From positions 1-16,080 of the forward strand of contig CASBPW010000094.1 in NCBI GenBank assembly GCA_949127685.1: DNA of 16,080 nt. Direction: 5' to 3'. The stretch comes from Candidatus Sivonenia alaskensis PMM_0068 (lineage in GTDB: Bacteria > Cyanobacteriota > Cyanobacteriia > Gloeobacterales > PMM-0068). The notes under the pieces were generated by a model. It was not told where the DNA came from and searched no databases. It saw nothing but the letters and a program-made list of their open reading frames with translations. This document shows, one piece after another, positions 1 to 6,537 of this stretch. A program made the position numbers and the translations under genes. The stretch's first letter is position 1. Every line of letters begins with the position of its first letter.

Positions 1-813
1 GCGTGGTTTACCAAGCCCAATTACAAGGTGCCCGCAGGTCAGAAGCCCGACTATGCAGGCTATCCGGCCTTCCCGAACGAAGCGGATGCGCAGGGCTACG
101 TCGATATGGCGTACAAGAATAACTGGCAGCTTGCCGTCCACGCAAATGGCGATGCGGCGATCGATCAGATGATCCGCACGGTCGATTCGGCGCAAAAGAA
201 GTATGGCGCGGGCGATCGCCGCCCTGTGCTGATCCACGGCCAATATCTGCGCGCCGATCAGATCCCGCAGTTGAAGCGGCTCGGCATCATCCCCTCGCTC
301 TATCCGATGCACACCTTCTATTGGGGCGACTGGCACCGCCAGACCGTCGCCGGCCCCGAGCGCGCCGAGTTCATCTCGCCGGTCGGCTCGGTGCTGCGCG
401 CCGGCATGAAGTTCACCATCCACTCGGATGCGCCCGTAACGTTCCCCAATTCGATGCGCATCCTCGATTCCGCCGTCAACCGCACGACGCGCACGGGCTA
501 TGTGCTCGGGCCCAAGGAGCGGCTTTCGCCCATGGAGGTACTGCACGCGATGACGATCTGGCCCGCGTACCAATATAGCGGTTCTTAGGCTGGTGGAGTA
601 CAGCCGACTCTCACCTCGCAAGGATTTCAGGGCTGAAAGTGTACCGCACTCGGCCGAGAACCGCTATATTTCGAGGAAGGCAGCAAAGGTTCGCTCGAAG
701 TCGGCAAGCTCGCCGACCTCGTCATCCTCGACAAGAATCCGCTGACCGTTGATCCGATGACGATCAAGGACATCAGGGTGGTGGAGACGATCAAGGAAGG
801 TAAGACGATTTGA
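1..813 (+). pseudogene. YtcJ-like amidohydrolase, 3' part, split by a MITE
   Basis: This is the C-terminal part of a metal-dependent amidohydrolase of the Amidohydro_3/YtcJ type. The reading frame is open from base 1, so the gene begins upstream of the window. Visible family motifs are AVHANGD (metal-ligand His region), LIHGQYL and TIHSDAPV. The frame hits a stop at 586-588 inside an inserted element. After the element the same frame resumes as YFEEGSKGSLEVGKLADLVI, the usual C-terminal region of the family, and ends at TGA 811-813. Removing 93 bp (one copy of the TA target plus the element) restores an uninterrupted frame. The G+C-rich codon use differs from the neighbouring cyanobacterial genes and resembles a high-GC proteobacterium, so transfer is inferred. 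It ends only 5 bp from the convergent anti-sigma gene. The substrate cannot be told. Confidence 0.85.
576..668. mobile_element. MITE-like insertion with perfect terminal inverted repeats
   Basis: The left end AATATAGCGGTTCT (572-585) is the exact reverse complement of the right end AGAACCGCTATATT (657-670). The two outermost bases on each side belong to the host sequence and match by chance. The simplest reading is an element 576-666 with a duplicated TA target (574-575 and 667-668). Weaker inner complementarity, including GTAC at 598-601 and 641-644, would let the whole element fold into a hairpin. It carries no transposase, so it must have been moved in trans. TA duplication is typical of the IS630/Tc1-mariner group, so that group is a reasonable inference for its parent. 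The insertion keeps the host frame but brings two in-frame stops (586 and 634). The same end sequence recurs at 10248-10261. Confidence 0.85.
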
Positions 814-818
814 TGCAG

Positions 819-1535
819 TCACAAAACACTAACAAGTACTTCAGGCCCCACTGGAGAAGGGGACTCCGCTATGGGTTCAGCGGTTACGACTAAGCTTGAA
901 ATTACTGAGTTATAGAGTTCTGGTGGTAAAGGTATTTTTTCTACGGCTTTGCCTTCGGTTGTTTTGAAGCGACTAAAAGCAACTTTTTCTCCCTCGACTA
1001 CGGCCCAAAGATGGTAGGTCTGGGTCCCTGATAAAGCGGGTAGGTTCTGCACCGCAAGGACCGCATCTTGCTTATCGAGGTCCATCACAACGCCTCCAGA
1101 AGCTCTAACAGTACTACCCGTCCCCCTGAGAGCAAAAAGGCGTGTATTGGGCTGCTGGAGCATGGCTATCACACTTTCGTCCTGACTGCGTAGCCGATAA
1201 TTATCTAGCCCAAAACCAAAGGCCAAAGCTGCTGCCGCACTTGCCAGTACCCAACTCCAGCGCCAAGAGATAGGGCGTGTTAGAGTTTTTGGTTCTTGGG
1301 AAGCATGGAACTCCTGAAATTCATTCAAAATGGCTGACTGAACCCGCGATGGTGGACTGACTGGTTGGGGGACATAGGCCATAAGTCCCAGCGATGCCTT
1401 TACGTGCTCTACCTCATTGTTGAGTTCGGGTTTTTGGGCAATAAGCTGCTCAAGCTCCTCTGCTTCCTCAGGCTCCAAATTGCCCAGGACATAGCCTGCA
1501 ATCAATTCTTGTATATGTTCAGACGAGGCGGTCAT
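819..1535 (-). CDS. RskA-like anti-sigma factor, single-pass membrane protein
   Basis: This 238-residue protein has the layout of anti-sigma-K (RskA) proteins. An acidic helical N-terminal domain (about 1-75, with the motif IAGYVLGNLEPEEAEELE) would bind the sigma factor. One hydrophobic segment (about 94-110) would cross the membrane. The C-terminal half would lie outside the cytoplasm and contains the family motif QTYHLWAVVEGEKV. There are no cysteines, so it is not a zinc-binding (ZAS) anti-sigma factor. Its ATG overlaps the stop of the upstream sigma gene as ATGA, which indicates translational coupling and a matched sigma/anti-sigma pair. The signal that releases the sigma factor is not evident. 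Family assignment is firm; the partner is inferred from gene order. Confidence 0.88.
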   Translation of the reverse strand: MTASSEHIQELIAGYVLGNLEPEEAEELEQLIAQKPELNNEVEHVKASLGLMAYVPQPVSPPSRVQSAILNEFQEFHASQEPKTLTRPISWRWSWVLASAAAALAFGFGLDNYRLRSQDESVIAMLQQPNTRLFALRGTGSTVRASGGVVMDLDKQDAVLAVQNLPALSGTQTYHLWAVVEGEKVAFSRFKTTEGKAVEKIPLPPELYNSVISSLVVTAEPIAESPSPVGPEVLVSVL

Positions 1536-2125
1536 ATCGATCCATTGTTGCCCAACGAACTTTGTAGCTGTTGTCTAAGTTTTACTAAACCCAACCTTAA
1601 CCAACTTTTGACGGTCCCTAAGGGGACCTTATACTGCTGCGCAATTTCTACTTGGCTAAACCCTCCGAAATAAACCAACTCCAGGGCTTGACGCTGATCT
1701 TCCGGAATTTGGCCCAAGGCTTCACGCACCCGTTCTGAACGCTCCTCGAAAGAAACTTGCTCCATCAGACTGGAGGGACCCGTATCTAGGGGCATAATCT
1801 GACCCCAGTGCTCTAGAAGTTTGAGTTTTCCACCACGGGCGCGCATTTTATCAATAGACCCCGAGCGGGTCAGCGTCGTTACATAGCTCCCCAGAGAACC
1901 CCGTGTTGGGTCATGCTCATCCTTACAGAGGGAAATGAAAATATCTTGCGTCACATCTTCGGCCTCCTGGGCATCTTTTAAGATTTGGAGGGCCAGCCCA
2001 TAGACAATAGGGGCGTACCGCTCATAGAGGGCATTCAGGGCAGAGGTTTGTCCTGCCTTGAGGTCCTGGAAGAGTTGTCTATCTGTAGGCGTGGTCTGTT
2101 TTTGACCGGGTTCATCAGGATTCAT
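1532..2125 (-). CDS. ECF-type RNA polymerase sigma factor (SigG-like)
   Basis: This 197-residue protein has the two-domain layout of ECF sigma factors. Region 2 (about 28-95) includes QEAEDVTQDIFISL, the segment used for core binding and -10 recognition. Region 4 (about 132-186) has the helix-turn-helix GFSQVEIAQQYKVPLGTVKS, which reads the -35 element. There is no region 1.1 or 3. It resembles the group 3 sigma factors called SigG in cyanobacteria, but an exact name needs a phylogeny. It is co-transcribed with the RskA-like anti-sigma gene, whose start overlaps its stop, so its activity is probably held back at the membrane until an envelope or redox signal arrives. A weak ribosome binding site (GGA, 9 bases before the ATG) lies partly inside a possible hairpin at 2133-2160. 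Confidence 0.92.
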   Translation of the reverse strand: MNPDEPGQKQTTPTDRQLFQDLKAGQTSALNALYERYAPIVYGLALQILKDAQEAEDVTQDIFISLCKDEHDPTRGSLGSYVTTLTRSGSIDKMRARGGKLKLLEHWGQIMPLDTGPSSLMEQVSFEERSERVREALGQIPEDQRQALELVYFGGFSQVEIAQQYKVPLGTVKSWLRLGLVKLRQQLQSSLGNNGSI

Positions 2126-2132
2126 TTGGTTT

Positions 2133-2160
2133 CCAGAATAAGCCTAAGTGCACATTCTGG
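2133..2160 (-). promoter_or_regulatory. Inverted repeat in the leader of the sigma-factor gene
   Basis: CCAGAAT (2133-2139) and ATTCTGG (2154-2160) form a 7-bp inverted repeat with a 14-base loop, ending 7 bases before the sigma start codon. In the mRNA the start-proximal arm contains the only purine-rich ribosome binding sequence (CTGGA), so folding could lower translation. It could equally be a protein operator, or chance. Confidence 0.35.
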
Positions 2161-2190
2161 AGAGATCCCCGCTCTTCTGTTGTTGATACG

Positions 2191-2208
2191 CCCACCAAGC
2201 TTGGTTGG
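2191..2208. repeat. 18-bp imperfect palindrome (possible operator)
   Basis: The core ACCAAGCTTGGT (2194-2205) is a perfect 12-bp palindrome and extends to 18 bp with one mismatch pair. It lies between the sigma-factor gene and the candidate small gene, where an operator for either would sit. No regulator is assigned. Confidence 0.4.
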
Positions 2209-2282
2209 ATCACTATGACACTTAAATTTTTGTGTTTATGCCTGTGCGCCTTTTAGAATTTCCTTTTGCGGGAGTGATCCAA
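2205..2282. repeat. 10-bp inverted repeat bracketing a promoter
   Basis: TTGGATCACT (2205-2214) is exactly the reverse complement of AGTGATCCAA (2273-2282). The two arms enclose the candidate promoter of the small ORF. The right arm overlaps its ribosome binding site and the first base of its ATG; the left arm abuts the palindrome at 2191-2208. The arrangement suits paired operator sites or the ends of a short element. Confidence 0.45.
2230..2259 (+). promoter_or_regulatory. Candidate promoter for the 32-residue ORF
   Basis: A -35-like TTGTGT (2230-2235) and a -10-like TAGAAT (2254-2259) are separated by 18 bp. Transcription would start near 2266, giving a leader of about 15-20 bases that contains the ribosome binding site GGGAG at 2270-2274. 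Confidence 0.4.
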
Positions 2283-2380
2283 TGCAGTCAACTTTCGAGG
2301 CTCGTCCAGCGTGGTTAGATCAGAGCGGTCAACGAATGAATAATCAGCCTGCTATAGAAGCGGCTCGTTATTCCTACTAA
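2282..2380 (+). CDS. Candidate small protein of 32 residues, unknown function
   Basis: This short ORF reads MQSTFEARPAWLDQSGQRMN for its first 20 residues, then continues hydrophilic and ends in ARYSY. It has no membrane segment, cysteines or recognised motif. Support for a real gene is the strong GGGAG ribosome binding site 7 bases before the ATG, a plausible promoter just upstream, and that it fills the otherwise empty gap between the divergent sigma gene and the convergent sufT, stopping 13 bp before the latter. I do not recognise the family. It could be a leader peptide or chance, since a 32-codon frame alone is weak evidence. Confidence 0.45.
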   Translation: MQSTFEARPAWLDQSGQRMNNQPAIEAARYSY

Positions 2381-2393
2381 GCCCTTTGACGAG

Positions 2394-2711
2394 TTACATG
2401 CCCAGCATGAATCTAGCGAGTTCAGACATTCTGCTGCGGTCCCAAGCCGGTTCCCAAACCAAGTTCACCTGAGCAGAAGTGACGCCAGGGACCTGGCGGA
2501 TTTTAGCCTCCACTTCGGGCGGTAAGGTGCCGGCGACAGGGCAACCGGGTGCCGTCAGGGTCATGTCTACTTTGACGTGGCCCTCTCCATCAATATCAAG
2601 GCTATAGACCAATCCCAACTCATAGATATTGACGGGGATTTCAGGGTCGTAGACAGTTTTCAAGGCTTCGATGACCCGTTCTTCAAGGGTAGTGTCCAGT
2701 TGGGTACTCAT
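2394..2711 (-). CDS. sufT: SufT / MIP18-family (DUF59) Fe-S assembly factor
   Basis: This 105-residue single-domain protein belongs to the MIP18/DUF59 family, which helps mature Fe-S proteins, probably at the cluster-transfer step. Diagnostic motifs are YDPEIPVNIYELGLVY (about 21-36) and MTLTAPGCP (about 50-58), which holds the conserved cysteine C57. The C-terminal VNLVWEPAWD and a helical tail match SUF-linked members. It is the last gene of the suf operon, with 3 bp between the sufU stop and its ATG, and GGAG sits in the end of sufU as ribosome binding site. Family assignment is strong; the name SufT rests on its position in the operon. Confidence 0.9.
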   Translation of the reverse strand: MSTQLDTTLEERVIEALKTVYDPEIPVNIYELGLVYSLDIDGEGHVKVDMTLTAPGCPVAGTLPPEVEAKIRQVPGVTSAQVNLVWEPAWDRSRMSELARFMLGM

Positions 2712-2714
2712 CGC

Positions 2715-3164
2715 TTACTCCGTGGATATTGGCTCTTTTTGTTCTTTCAAAGCGGCTTGTAATGTATGCCAAGAAAGCGTGGCACACTTGACCCGCGCCG
2801 GAAACTCACGCACTCCAGAGAATACCGCTAATTTTCCTTGAACCGGATCGGCTGGCTGGCTAGGGTCTCCAGTCAGCATGGCATGAAACTCTCCAAACAG
2901 CATTTCAACTTCAGCCAAGGTCTTACCTTTCAACATTTCGGTCATCAGCGAGGCAGAGGCCGTGGAAATAGCACAGCCCGCACCCTGGAAGCTGATATTA
3001 CGGATTACATCTCCCTCGATCACCAGGTAGATAGTTACCCTGTCGCCGCAGAGGGGATTGTGCCCTTCCGCTTTATGATCGGCTCCTTCCAGCGGTCCAA
3101 AATTACGGGGCCGCTTGTAGTGATCGAGGATCACTTCTTGATAAAGGTCGCGCAGCTCCGACAT
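2715..3164 (-). CDS. sufU: SufU, sulfur acceptor/scaffold of the SUF system
   Basis: This 149-residue IscU-like protein is of the SufU type, which in Gram-positive bacteria takes persulfide sulfur from SufS in a zinc-dependent exchange. The expected ligands are present: C39 and D41 in NPLCGD, C64 in GAGCAISTASAS, and C127 in RVKCATLSWHTL. The segment FGEFHAMLTG (about 90-99) belongs to the insertion that distinguishes SufU from IscU. Its ATG shares a base with the sufS stop (TAATG), which couples it to its partner. Cyanobacteria more commonly use SufE with SufBCDS, so a SufU in this operon is notable. A scaffold role as in IscU cannot be excluded. Confidence 0.93.
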   Translation of the reverse strand: MSELRDLYQEVILDHYKRPRNFGPLEGADHKAEGHNPLCGDRVTIYLVIEGDVIRNISFQGAGCAISTASASLMTEMLKGKTLAEVEMLFGEFHAMLTGDPSQPADPVQGKLAVFSGVREFPARVKCATLSWHTLQAALKEQKEPISTE

Positions 3165-4438
3165 TAGCTAAATACCTCCTGGACTTTGCGGATGCCAGCG
3201 ATTAAGGCATCGACTTCTTCTAAAGTGTTGTAGAAAGCGAAGGAAGCCCGAGCCGTGGCGGGGACTCCGAATCGTTCCATCACGGGTTGAGCGCAGTGGT
3301 GTCCTGCCCGGATTGCAATTCCTTCTCGGTCCAGAATCGTCCCAATGTCATGAGGGTGAACCCCTTCAATCAAGAAAGACAAAACGCTGGCCTTGTTCCG
3401 TGCGGTACCAATCAGCCGTACCCCAGGAATTTCAGCCATCGCTTCTGTAGCATAGGCGAGGAGTTTATCTTCATAGGTAGCAATCTTGTCGAGGCCAATT
3501 TCCTGAACGTAGTCGATAGCGGCTCCGAGGGCAATCGCTCCGGCAATATTCGGGGTCCCTGCTTCAAAGCGGAAAGGCAGAACATTGTATTCCGTCTTCT
3601 TAAAGGAGACCGACAGAATCATGTCCCCTCCGCCTTGATAGGGAGGCATGGTTTCTAAAAGCTCTTTCTTCCCGTAAAGAACACCAATTCCGGTGGGGCC
3701 GAAGAGTTTGTGACCGGAGAAAACGTAAAAATCGCAATCGAGGGCCTGTACATCGACTGGAATGTGCGGCACGGCCTGAGCGCCATCTACGAGGACAGGA
3801 ATGCCCCGTTGATGGGCCATTTCAATCATCTGCTGGACTGGGTTAACCGTTCCCAAGGCATTGGATAGATGGACGATGCCGACCAAGCGCGTCCGCTCCG
3901 AAAGCAGCTTTTCGTACTCGTCTAAAAGAATCTCGCCCTCATCGTTGATCGGAATCACTTTGAGGATGGCTCCTTTCTGGGCACAGAGCATCTGCCAAGG
4001 AACAATATTGGAGTGGTGCTCCATCTCCGAGATCAGAATTTCATCGCCTGGCTGGACATGCTGTTGCCCATAGGTTTGAGCGACTAAATTGATACCTTCT
4101 GTCGTTCCGCGCGTAAAGATAATTTCTGCAGAACTTCTGGCATTCAAGAAATTCTGTACTTTCTCCCGTGCCTTTTCATAGGCATCGGTGGACCGCTGCG
4201 ACAGCAGATGCACGCCCCGATGGACGTTAGAAAAATATTTGCTATACAGTTCTACTTCCGAATCAATGACCGCTTGGGGCTTCTGACTGGTTGCGGCATT
4301 ATCCAAGTAGACCAGGGGCTTGCCGTGAACCTTCTGTTTCAAAATGGGGAAGTCTTCGCGGATACGGGCCACATCCAAATCGGCTGAAGGGAGAAGAGCC
4401 GGAGAAACTGAGGAAGAAGTAGTCACAAGAGATTTCAT
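3164..4438 (-). CDS. sufS: SufS, class II cysteine desulfurase
   Basis: This PLP-dependent enzyme converts cysteine to alanine and holds the released sulfur as a persulfide for SufU and SufBCD. The 424-residue protein carries the PLP-binding lysine K244 in FSGHKLFGPTGIG, the cofactor-region motif VLVDGAQAVPH (about 215-225), EMEHHSN (about 138-144), and the catalytic cysteine C382 in IRAGHHCAQPVM. That cysteine motif is typical of the SufS/CsdA class rather than NifS/IscS. The first ~20 residues before the conserved domain are Ser/Thr-rich and slightly longer than usual. It lies 10 bp after sufD and overlaps sufU by one base, so it belongs to the suf operon. Confidence 0.96.
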   Translation of the reverse strand: MKSLVTTSSSVSPALLPSADLDVARIREDFPILKQKVHGKPLVYLDNAATSQKPQAVIDSEVELYSKYFSNVHRGVHLLSQRSTDAYEKAREKVQNFLNARSSAEIIFTRGTTEGINLVAQTYGQQHVQPGDEILISEMEHHSNIVPWQMLCAQKGAILKVIPINDEGEILLDEYEKLLSERTRLVGIVHLSNALGTVNPVQQMIEMAHQRGIPVLVDGAQAVPHIPVDVQALDCDFYVFSGHKLFGPTGIGVLYGKKELLETMPPYQGGGDMILSVSFKKTEYNVLPFRFEAGTPNIAGAIALGAAIDYVQEIGLDKIATYEDKLLAYATEAMAEIPGVRLIGTARNKASVLSFLIEGVHPHDIGTILDREGIAIRAGHHCAQPVMERFGVPATARASFAFYNTLEEVDALIAGIRKVQEVFS

Positions 4439-4448
4439 AATAAGTGCC

Positions 4449-5753
4449 CTATGCAGGTAACCAAGTAGAAAGGAGTTGTTCCAAGTGATCGCGGACGGCG
4501 CTGATCTTGATTTGTTCTAGGACATCGCTGGCAAAACCATAGGTGAGGAGACGGCGCGCAGCCACTTCATCCAACCCACGGGAGCGCAGATAAAAAATAG
4601 CCTCTTTATCGAGCTGTCCTACCGTTGCCCCATGGCTGCATTTAACATCGTCCGCAAAGATTTCTAGCTGAGGATTGGTGTGTACCAAGGCATCGTCAGA
4701 AAGCAAGAGGTTGCGATTGGATTGTTGGGCATCGGTCTTCTGCGCTTTGGGATGGACATAGACTTTGCCACTAAATACGGCTTGAGACGTACCGTCTAGC
4801 AGTCCTTTGAAGAGTTGACGACTCGTCCCGTGGGGCTTGCGATGGTCTACATGGATGTGGTGGTCCACCCGTTGATTGTCTTTTACTAAATACAAACCAT
4901 TCAGGGTGCAATCAATACCCTCCGCATCCAAGTTGGCATGGAGGTCGGTGCGGGCCAAAGCTCCGCCCAAGGCAATAGACAGAGAAGAAAAGCTACTGTT
5001 GCGCCCCAACTGGACCTGCATGGTGGCGAGGTGGAAAGCTTTAAGCTGCTCGCGCTGGATTTTGTAATGGTCGATAACGGCATTTTCATCCGCCACCATT
5101 TCCGTTACGGGGCAGGTAAAGTAGCTCCCTTCCAGACCGATATAGCTTTCGATAATCGTTGCTTGGCTATGGGCCTTGGCCACCAACAGATTGCGAGGAT
5201 AAGAAACCGTGGCCTGGTCTTTAGCCGTTGAAATAAACAACAGATGAATCGGTTTTTCGATTACCGTTCCTGGCAGCAGATAGAGAAAGGCACCATCTTC
5301 TAAGAATGCGGTGTTCAAGGCCGTAAAAGCATGGTCCTCGAAGGACGCCCCTTTTCCTAAGTAAGGCTCAACCAGGTCCGGATGCTCTTGTAAAGCTTCA
5401 GCCAAGCTGCCCAAAATACACCCTGCGGGTAAAGTCTCCACACGCGATAGTTCCGGTGCCCAGTAACCATTCACAAAGACCAACTGGTGGCATCCGTCAT
5501 AGACGAAAGGCTGGATAGCTTCTGGAGAAACCGATAAGGGTAGCGCCCGTTCAAAAGAGCTTCTGGCAAGGAGGGAAACATCGGTGTACTTCCATGCTTC
5601 CAGCCGACGGTTGGGCAACCCTAGTGCTTGGAAGCGCTGGGCAGCTCTTTGCCTGAGGGACTGGAGACTAGCCGAATCTATCGCTGAACGCTGTTGGTTG
5701 AACGGTTCAAAGGCTTGGAGATAGTCCACCTTGTTGGCGATCGCTTGGGTCAT
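4449..5753 (-). CDS. sufD: SufD, Fe-S cluster assembly scaffold subunit
   Basis: SufD partners SufB in the SufBC2D complex, where nascent clusters form at the SufB-SufD interface. This 434-residue protein shows the family core, with FVNGYW (about 94-99), the beta-helix region, and the C-terminal block DDVKCSHGATVGQLDKEAIF. His374 in KCSHGA probably corresponds to the assembly-site histidine H360 of E. coli SufD, judged by its distance from the C terminus. Its ATG overlaps the sufC stop as ATGA, so the two are translationally coupled. It is clearly a paralogue of the SufB encoded nearby, but lacks the longer SufB N-terminal region. Confidence 0.95.
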   Translation of the reverse strand: MTQAIANKVDYLQAFEPFNQQRSAIDSASLQSLRQRAAQRFQALGLPNRRLEAWKYTDVSLLARSSFERALPLSVSPEAIQPFVYDGCHQLVFVNGYWAPELSRVETLPAGCILGSLAEALQEHPDLVEPYLGKGASFEDHAFTALNTAFLEDGAFLYLLPGTVIEKPIHLLFISTAKDQATVSYPRNLLVAKAHSQATIIESYIGLEGSYFTCPVTEMVADENAVIDHYKIQREQLKAFHLATMQVQLGRNSSFSSLSIALGGALARTDLHANLDAEGIDCTLNGLYLVKDNQRVDHHIHVDHRKPHGTSRQLFKGLLDGTSQAVFSGKVYVHPKAQKTDAQQSNRNLLLSDDALVHTNPQLEIFADDVKCSHGATVGQLDKEAIFYLRSRGLDEVAARRLLTYGFASDVLEQIKISAVRDHLEQLLSTWLPA

Positions 5754-6502
5754 GCGCGGGCAGCCTCTTGCTCAAACTTGTACCCTGTTTGTTCCAATTC
5801 CAACGCCAGCTCCTTGCCCCCGGAACGAACAATCCGCCCATCGACGAGGACATGGACATAGTCTGGAACGATGTATTCCAAGAGCCGCTGATAGTGCGTA
5901 ATCACCAGGAAGGAGCGTTTGCCGTCCCTCAGCGCATTGATGTTATCAGCGACTACGCGAAGGGCGTCGATGTCCAATCCAGAATCGGTCTCATCCAGAA
6001 TCGCCAGCTTCGGTTCCAGAACGGATAGGTGAAAGACTTCGTTGCGTTTTTTCTCACCGCCAGAAAATCCTTCATTGACGGAGCGATGGAGCATTGCTTC
6101 ATCCAAATTGACTTTTTTGATCTTGTCTTTAACCAGCAGCAAAAAGTCCATGGCATCCATTTCTGGTTCGCCGTGATGCTTACGCTTGGCATTCAGCGCT
6201 GCTTTTAAAAAATAGATATTGCTCACCCCTGGAATTTCAACAGGATACTGAAAACTCAAGAGCAATCCTTCCTGTGCTCGTTCTTCAGGGGGCATCTCCA
6301 GGAGGTTTTTACCTTCGTAGAGCACTTCGCCCTCGGTTACAGCATAGAGGTCGCGTCCGGAGAGAACGCCAGCCAAGGTGCTTTTCCCAGAACCATTGGG
6401 CCCCATGATGGCGTGGACTTCTCCAGGATTGATGGTCAGGCTGATCCCCTTCAGGATCTCCCGGTCATCAACGGTTGCGTGTAGATTCTTAATTTCCAGC
6501 AT
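5750..6502 (-). CDS. sufC: SufC, ABC-type ATPase of the SUF complex
   Basis: SufC is the soluble ABC ATPase that drives rearrangement of the SufBC2D scaffold. Numbered from the start chosen here (250 residues), the Walker A motif GPNGSGKST is at 34-42, followed by the Q-loop region LSFQYPVEIPG, the signature FSGGEKKRNE and Walker B LAILDETDSGLD. The start is the ATG at 6500-6502, because a strong GGAGAG ribosome binding site lies 5 bases before it and the protein then begins MLEIKNLHA, as in the family. An upstream in-frame TTG at 6526 would add eight residues and has no comparable site. It follows sufB by 35 bp and overlaps sufD by 4 bp. Confidence 0.96.
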   Translation of the reverse strand: MLEIKNLHATVDDREILKGISLTINPGEVHAIMGPNGSGKSTLAGVLSGRDLYAVTEGEVLYEGKNLLEMPPEERAQEGLLLSFQYPVEIPGVSNIYFLKAALNAKRKHHGEPEMDAMDFLLLVKDKIKKVNLDEAMLHRSVNEGFSGGEKKRNEVFHLSVLEPKLAILDETDSGLDIDALRVVADNINALRDGKRSFLVITHYQRLLEYIVPDYVHVLVDGRIVRSGGKELALELEQTGYKFEQEAARA

Positions 6503-6537
6503 TTTTCTCTCCAAAGATTTAGCCAACCGTAGGCTTA

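Noticed and set aside
207..220. GCGATCGC (HIP1-like) octamer as a sign of cyanobacterial origin of the amidohydrolase
   Set aside because: A single GCGATCGC in a GC-rich gene is not informative; the other clear copy lies in sufD (near 5737).
1365..1673. Plus-strand ORF across the sigma/anti-sigma junction
   Set aside because: It is antisense to two coupled, well-supported genes.
6503..6526. SufC start at the upstream TTG
   Set aside because: The ATG at 6502 has a strong GGAGAG site at the right distance and matches the family N terminus.
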